NCBI RefSeq assembly: GCF_036320965.1
Contig: NC_092271.1
Coordinates: forward strand, 27,877,536-27,941,535
Direction: 5' to 3'
Length of the DNA stretch: 64,000 nucleotides
Source of the DNA: Panulirus ornatus
Taxonomy: Eukaryota; Arthropoda; Malacostraca; Decapoda; Palinuridae
A model generated the notes under the pieces. That model ran no database searches, was not told the origin of the DNA, and saw only the letters and a list, made by a program, of their open reading frames with translations. The translations under genes and the position numbers were made by a program. Positions 59,042 through 64,000 of this stretch are shown piece by piece. Each line of letters starts with the position of its first letter. Within the stretch, counting starts at the first letter, position 1.

Positions 59042-59045
59042 TGTT
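58963..59045. repeat. (GT)n microsatellite
   Basis: About 83 bp of GT, 140 bases upstream of the lectin start codon. Confidence 0.97.
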
Positions 59046-59182
59046 TCTCAAACATGTTCTGTAATCATATATGAAACATGAAATAATCAGTATAATTCCT
59101 TCGGGTTGATAGTGAAGACATCTCAGGCACCCAGTGTTAGGACGTGGGCCCTGTTCCTCCTCCAGGCTGCTCGTGGACCAGG

Positions 59183-59366
59183 ATGACTTCACTACTGCCG
59201 TGGATATGTTTTATAGCGTGGGCGTGGGCGGCCTCAGAGACCATCTACAGGAAGGTAAACTACCCAGTCGCCTGCTTTGAAAGCACAGTGGAGTACCAGG
59301 TCTCCTCCAACATCATGTGCGCTATGCTCTGCAAGAACAAGGCCTGCGTCTACTTCACGTATTTGG
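59183..59366 (+). CDS. Lectin exon 1 (signal peptide, PAN start)
   Basis: ATG in AGGATGA context opens a hydrophobic leader ending near AAS, then YRKVNYPVACFESTVEYQV and MCAMLCKNKACVYFTYL. Donor TTGG|GTTAGT (phase 1). Confidence 0.85.
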
Positions 59367-61586
59367 GTTAGTGTGGAAATACCTATGTGTGATGCTCTAG
59401 GTGAACATTACAGTGAGTTCTGCTCTCGTGGGTCCCCGTCTCTCTTGAACTTTATCAAGCAAAAACTTTTTAAACTTTGGACGGCATTCACAGTTCATCA
59501 CTCAATTTATTGCACTAAATTTCATTCACTTCTCTTATGCTACAACTCTCTTATGGACTCCTGTGCTGTAGCGGTTACCGTTCCTGACCGCGACACATTT
59601 ACGGGCCGCCCAGGGTCGAGCGCATGGTTAGAATCCTGGCTGCGGCAGTCGGTCCACAGTCGATCCAGCTGTTCGCAGCTGTTCATCCACATGTGAAGGG
59701 AACAAGTTTGTGTAGTTTTTTTTTTTAATCCTGCGTTCCCTGGACTTACAGTGATCACAAATATTTTCACCTCCTCACCTCAGATGGCGTGTGTAAGCTT
59801 CATGACGAAGGATATGACAAAGAGAACGATACCCGCGTTCGAATGTACAAGCACCACGTTCCGGTTGCCACACCCAGTGACGTCGCCTTCAACAAGCCAA
59901 CACTACCGACGGAAACCTGGGCGCCGTGAGTGTTCTCCTCCGGCTCTCCTCACTCCCTGTGACCACGAGGGTCCATGCATGCTACACTACATACAACTAT
60001 TTAACACGGGGGATTTTTTAACCGATTCCATGAACCCAGATGTTTATTTCTTACTTCCACTCGTCCACCAGGTAGACCTGTCAGGATGAACTGTTCTAAC
60101 AGTCGAAAAGGCTTTTCTCTGACTCTCTACACAAAATAGGTACTTGAAGTATTTACTTGTAAGGCAGAATAAGAAAAGAGGTTGGTGGACTTTCCTTTGT
60201 TACTGTTGCAACTATGAATCATAAGGATTTGCAGTTCTCAGTAGAGTGTCTAACTTGCATCTTGCTGCGTCCCTTGGGTCGGCCTCCCTATATCATTTCA
60301 ATGTAAAGACTTACACTAAGTGCAGCGGCTCACAGACAGGGACGGGGGAACGGGCGAGCGAGAATCATTGACCAAGACGAACGCCATGAACTTATTCTGC
60401 CAGAATCGTGACCTGAATTTTGAAGCGGCTCAGGCAGATCCCAAGTCGTTGGTCAGAAGCAAAAATGTTATTGCCTTGGATGTTGACTTCTCTCCTACGG
60501 TGTTTCAATCTATCCTTTATAATATATTCCTGTGGTCTGAACGTCTAGCTGCGAAGGTAGATTAACTATTGCTGAGGAAACTATGATCATCATCATCATC
60601 CATAGAGAATGTCTCCACCTTTCATGATGACTTGCACCCTCCACTTTCAGGGAACACCCCTCTTCTTCTGCCGTGGATGGCAATCTCACTACTCAGTTCC
60701 ACTCGGCTGGTAGAACTCCTGAACTGTCATGGCTAAGGGTCGACTTAGAAAGATCCTTCTACATCCGGACCATCGACATCATGCCAGGTGCTGGACATCC
60801 TAATAGATTTAGGGAAGTTTGGGTGAGTGATTTTATGGCTACAAATGTTTACAAACATTGGCGTTTGAATTCATTAAGAATGATGTGTCGTGTGATATGG
60901 TTTGGGCGTAGCGCTCTCCCTCTCTCCCTCCCTCCCTCCTACTTGCTCTGCACCAATCACGCAGACTCTCACCTGTGGTGGGGCTTATGTGCAGCAATCA
61001 CACCCACCTACGCCTCCCAACGCCCTCACTACCACCAGCTCACCACCACTGGTTGTCAAGGCAGTGGTCGAGCTACCAGCTCACCACCACTGGTTATCAA
61101 GGCAGTGGTCGAGCTACTAGCTCACCACCACTGGTTATCAAGGCAGTGGTCGAGCTACCAGCTCACCACCACTGGTTATCAAGGCAGTGGTCGAGCTACC
61201 AGCTCACCACCACTGGTTATCAAGGCAGTGGTCGAGCTACCAGCTCACCACCAGTAGTTACAATGCGGTAGTGCTGCCAGCGACAGGCAGTTCCCAGCAC
61301 AATACCTGCCAAAAACTGTTTTCGATCGCGCAGACCTTGAGCTAGTAGCGGGATACAGCCATCCCATATTCGTAACCCACGTGGAATTCCCAATGGCTGA
61401 CTGGACCAGTGGCGGCGTTGGGGTGACCTGGGACCACCAGCCTGGCCACACCGTGGCTGCGAGGACAAAGATCGATGACTCTAGGGTTTAACGAGACCAC
61501 TCAAGGTGCAGGGCTAGTGCTCGGCCCTGAGGAAGGAGACCAGAACATTCACACTTGACTCGAGATGTTCAGGAGGAGCAGGTACA

Positions 61587-61644
<58 letters not shown>

Positions 61645-62568
61645 AGCGAGACGGTGTGACTGGGTTCTGACTGAAGGTAAGCGTTGGAACTTGCTTGTGT
61701 CATGGTTGCTGACGTCTCGGTCTTCCTCGTACAGATCCAGGCCGGTGTGGAGGACCTGAACTTCGAGAACTTTTCAGGCTACACCCAAGTGGCATACTAC
61801 CCTGGTCCTTATGACGGACACGGCAGGTGAGTCGGCCATGACCCAGCCTCATGATCCCCACACACAGGTAACCTACAGCGACCGTGGCTCCTGCTTATAC
61901 TGGCGAATGTTTAATACTTGTCGAGAATATAACAAGCAATACACATGAATGAGGAGGTACACCACAACACATGAATGAGGAGGTACACCACAACACATGA
62001 ATGAGGAGGTACACCACAACACATGAAGTAGCACTAATAGTGTGAAGGGTGAGTGGCGAGTGATCACATTTATTCGTGAATATGTCACAAACCCTATGTA
62101 ACTTAAGCGTCTCTTTAGTGTTACAGGCTGGTGTTCACCATGATAAGCATTACCGTCATGTTACAGGCTGTTGTTCAATATACTAAGTGTTCAATGACGG
62201 TATACGATGTTTTCGACATACTGTACTGTTTTCATTATGTTACAGGATGGTGTTGAACATACTGTACCGTTTCCATGATGTTACAGGATGGTGTTGAACA
62301 TACTGTACTGTTTCCATGATGTTACAGGATGGTGTTGAACATACTGTACCGTTTCCATGATGTTACAAGATGGTGTTGAACATACTGTACTGTTTCCATG
62401 ATGTTACAGGATGGAATTGAACATACTGTACTGTTTCCATGATGTTACAGGCTGGTGTTCAACGTATCTATGCAAGTGTTGGCTCGTTACATTACGGTCG
62501 AAGGATCTGTGGACTTTTTGCACGTCCATGATTTGAAAGTTTTTGCTTGTGACGAAGTGAGCGACTAG
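59183..62568 (+). CDS. Secreted PAN/apple plus FTP-lectin protein
   Basis: 235 residues from five exons: 59183-59366, 59784-59925, 60651-60822, 61735-61826, 62451-62568; all GT-AG and in phase. A signal peptide (MTSLLPWICFIAWAWA) is followed by a cysteine-spaced PAN/apple-like region (about 20-95: CFES, MCAMLCKNKACVYFTY, DGVCKLHDEGYD). Then comes a fucolectin/tachylectin-4/pentraxin-1 (FTP, F5/8C-like) domain (about 110-235: SSAVDGNLTTQFHSAGR, SWLRVDLERSFYIRTIDIMP, RYITVEG, HVHDLKVFACDE). FTP domains bind sugars, and PAN domains bind proteins or sugars. The product is therefore likely an extracellular lectin, perhaps immune (inference). The sugar-binding His/Arg set was not confirmed. Introns carry minisatellites and a SINE. 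Confidence 0.85.
59560..59695 (+). mobile_element. tRNA-derived SINE copy
   Basis: Head CTGTGCTGTAGCGGTTACCG (A-box-like), B-box-like GGTTAGAATCCTGG, then CTGCGGCAGTCGGTCCACAG and CAGCTGTTCATCCACATG. Intron 1 of the lectin gene, sense. Confidence 0.65.
59784..59925 (+). CDS. Lectin exon 2 (PAN end, linker)
   Basis: Acceptor CACCTCAG, donor GCGCC|GTGAGT (phase 2). Encodes DGVCKLHDEGYDKEND and a linker with KPTLPTETWAP that leads into the FTP domain. Confidence 0.82.
60651..60822 (+). CDS. Lectin exon 3 (FTP domain, first part)
   Basis: Acceptor CCACTTTCAG, donor TGG|GTGAGT (phase 0). Encodes SSAVDGNLTTQFHSAGRTPE, LSWLRVDLERSFYIRTIDIM and HPNRFREVW, the diagnostic start of FTP/discoidin-like folds. 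Confidence 0.9.
61035..61260. repeat. 41-bp minisatellite, about 5 copies
   Basis: Units start at 61041, 61082, 61123, 61164 and 61205 (CACCACCACTGGTTATCAAG, then GCAGTGGTCGAGC). In lectin intron 3; it makes spurious open frames on the plus strand. Confidence 0.95.
61590..61642. repeat. (GT)n microsatellite
   Basis: About 53 bp of GT in lectin intron 3. Confidence 0.95.
61735..61826 (+). CDS. Lectin exon 4 (FTP domain, middle)
   Basis: Acceptor CCTCGTACAG, donor GGCAG|GTGAGT (phase 2). Encodes IQAGVEDLNFENFSGYTQVA and YYPGPYDGHGR. Confidence 0.85.
61940..62030. repeat. Short 25-bp tandem repeat
   Basis: Three to four copies of CACATGAATGAGGAGGTACA followed by CCACAA, in lectin intron 4. 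Confidence 0.9.
62120..62450 (+). repeat. 41-bp minisatellite carrying copies of the exon 5 acceptor
   Basis: Regular units begin at 62239, 62280, 62321, 62362 and 62403, each GTTACAGGATGGTGTTGAAC followed by ATACTGTACYGTTTCCATGAT. Looser copies are at 62120 and 62160. The next register, 62444, is the real acceptor (GTTACAG|GCTGGTGTTCAACG). The unit thus includes the polypyrimidine tract, AG and first ~13 bases of exon 5. Confidence 0.9.
62451..62568 (+). CDS. Lectin exon 5 (FTP domain, end)
   Basis: Acceptor GATGTTACAG. Encodes RLVFNVSMQVLARYITVEG and FLHVHDLKVFACDEVSD, then TAG (62566-62568). The RYITV strand and the final hydrophobic strand match the usual end of an FTP domain. Confidence 0.85.
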
Positions 62569-63368
62569 AGACCTGGCCAGGTCATCAACACCTGGTTGAA
62601 TCTAACAAGCAATTTTCCTAATCAAACATTACTAGAGATTATTCTAATCCTTCACAATGTAGTACAATGTCTGAACAAATATATAACACCAGTATATCAT
62701 CCAGGGTTGCTTATTTCATTATCCTCATACTAACTACATCATAAACACATTTACAGGAACATCGGTACATAGAAAACATCTTTCTTACCCTAGAACGATA
62801 TATTTTCAAGTGATCAAACGTAGGAGAGAAACAAGAAATCTAGCAAGTTGATCTTTTTTTTTAAAGAGTTGGCTTATGAGATTGTCAACACAAGAATTAC
62901 ACATCGAAGATGTCAGCATAAGGCTCCTACAATTGGTTCCTACTGGTGTGGAATTTGGCCATTTCCCACCAAGTGAGTGAGTGCTTTGGCGCGAAGGGGG
63001 CGACTGGCGAGGCGAACGAGGGGGAAGAACAGATAGGCACGCTGGAGGCCTGGATGATCTGCGTCAGAACGTTTGTGCAATGAGCACAGATAATGGAGGA
63101 GTGTATAACTACGAGGTGTAGAATATAGATATGAGGAAGGGAAAACACCACAGTTTACCCTAACGATGGCACTGTGCCATATATCATATAATAAAACTGA
63201 AAATGGCTGACAAGTACTCGGTTTGTTTTTTCGGTTTGTGTGTTAGAAGACATTATGCCTATTGTTTATCATCACAATTTAATCATTTGAGAGCAGTATA
63301 AGTGTGGTACTTAACTCACTGACCCGACGACCTCAATTTCAAGCTGCACCTTTCAGAGCACAACTGAA
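62569..63368 (+). other. Lectin 3'UTR and flank
   Basis: AATAAA at 63190-63195 could be the polyadenylation signal, about 620 bases past the stop. No further gene was recognised. Confidence 0.45.
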
Positions 63369-63891
63369 GGTCAGCCTACAACATTCTGGTCCACTATAAC
63401 CACTTCTCCAACCCGGCAACATTGTCCAGTGATCTTAGTTAATAACTGAGGAAAGGAATTTGAAACTCTGTACCGCTAGACCAACGTAACCCAAAAAGGA
63501 ACTTAATCATATTCACGTCTATGTAAATAAGCCAAAAACCACTTGAAGAAAATGGAATTCTATGACTAATCCCCCTACTAATATTCCTGCCACAATACGT
63601 TTAAAGGTGCGAACATTCGAAAAAAAAAAAATATATATATATATAGCATGATCTGCCTTCATCAACATGAAGCTACGGGAAAATGTGAATTTGCTATTAT
63701 GTTAGTACGTGGAACAGATGCATCTCAAATTGGAGAGGTAATACGTGAGAAGGGCCAGAGGAAAGTAGTGTCTAGTGTATGGCAGACTTTTCCCTCGTTT
63801 ACCTGACGCAAGTGAGTGTCACCCGCTTATTTCTGGTGGAGTTTACGACGCTTGGATGAGGGAGGAAGACGACTGGCTGCTTTGAGTGTTT

Positions 63892-63894
<3 letters not shown>
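63369..63894. repeat. ~530-bp repeat, copy 2
   Basis: Direct repeat of 53926-54462. Few base changes and small indels. The 53-codon frame is also open here (from about 63647), with one amino-acid change and at least two silent changes relative to copy 1. Ends in a (GT)n (63895-63945). Confidence 0.88.

Positions 63895-63945
<51 letters not shown>
63895..63945. repeat. (GT)n microsatellite
   Basis: About 51 bp of GT; the last ~55 bases of the window after it are uninformative. Confidence 0.95.
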
Positions 63946-63949
<4 letters not shown>

Positions 63950-64000
63950 AGGCTATTTGTATGTTACGGGAAGAGAGTATTATACTGATAATGACCCGTC

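Overview
The window is eukaryotic and most likely from a decapod crustacean (inference). The genes are split by GT-AG introns. The DNA is crowded with dinucleotide microsatellites ((GA)n, (GT)n, (TA)n) and minisatellites, and it carries many 5'-truncated non-LTR retrotransposon (LINE) and SINE copies. The recognisable genes are an r-type opsin, an arthropod-style BTB protein and a PAN plus fucolectin-fold protein. No prokaryotic, organellar or viral feature was seen.

Layout. 1-13.9 kb is the 5' end of a minus-strand BTB/POZ gene. A CpG-rich promoter with a perfect CRE lies near 13.8 kb, a 5'UTR exon ends at 13740, and the first coding exon is 7307-7387. Its introns are filled with LINE/SINE copies and a 3.44-kb direct duplication; the rest of the gene lies left of the window. 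13.9-21.2 kb is repeat-bearing intergenic DNA with two doubtful minus-strand exons. 21.3-35.1 kb holds nine exons of a minus-strand opsin (401 residues visible, only the start exon missing). 35.1-46.0 kb is intergenic, with a (GGTA)n tract and an 18-bp minisatellite of about 0.85 kb. 46.0-53.1 kb is an 11-exon plus-strand Src-type tyrosine kinase with two tandem SH3 domains, an SH2 and a kinase domain. 53.1-59.2 kb is intergenic with a 1.1-kb array of 27-bp units. 59.2-62.6 kb is a five-exon plus-strand gene for a secreted PAN/apple plus FTP (F5/8C-like lectin) protein. A ~530-bp direct repeat flanks this last region at 53.9 and 63.4 kb.

All exon joins were worked out by hand from splice sites, reading phase and family similarity. 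In each of the three main genes every visible exon has GT-AG borders and compatible phase, which makes the models strong although no transcript was available.

Most notable: (1) the kinase has a tandem SH3 layout whose first SH3 exon plus a 17-nt microexon form an in-frame 189-nt cassette, lacks the inhibitory tail tyrosine and the N-terminal glycine, and has a Met gatekeeper; (2) the last exon of the lectin gene is preceded by a 41-bp minisatellite that duplicates its own 3' splice site; (3) a LINE and a SINE share a 3' tail ending in A-rich/(TA)n, suggesting a partner pair; (4) (GA/CT)n tracts sit just downstream of several 5' splice sites.
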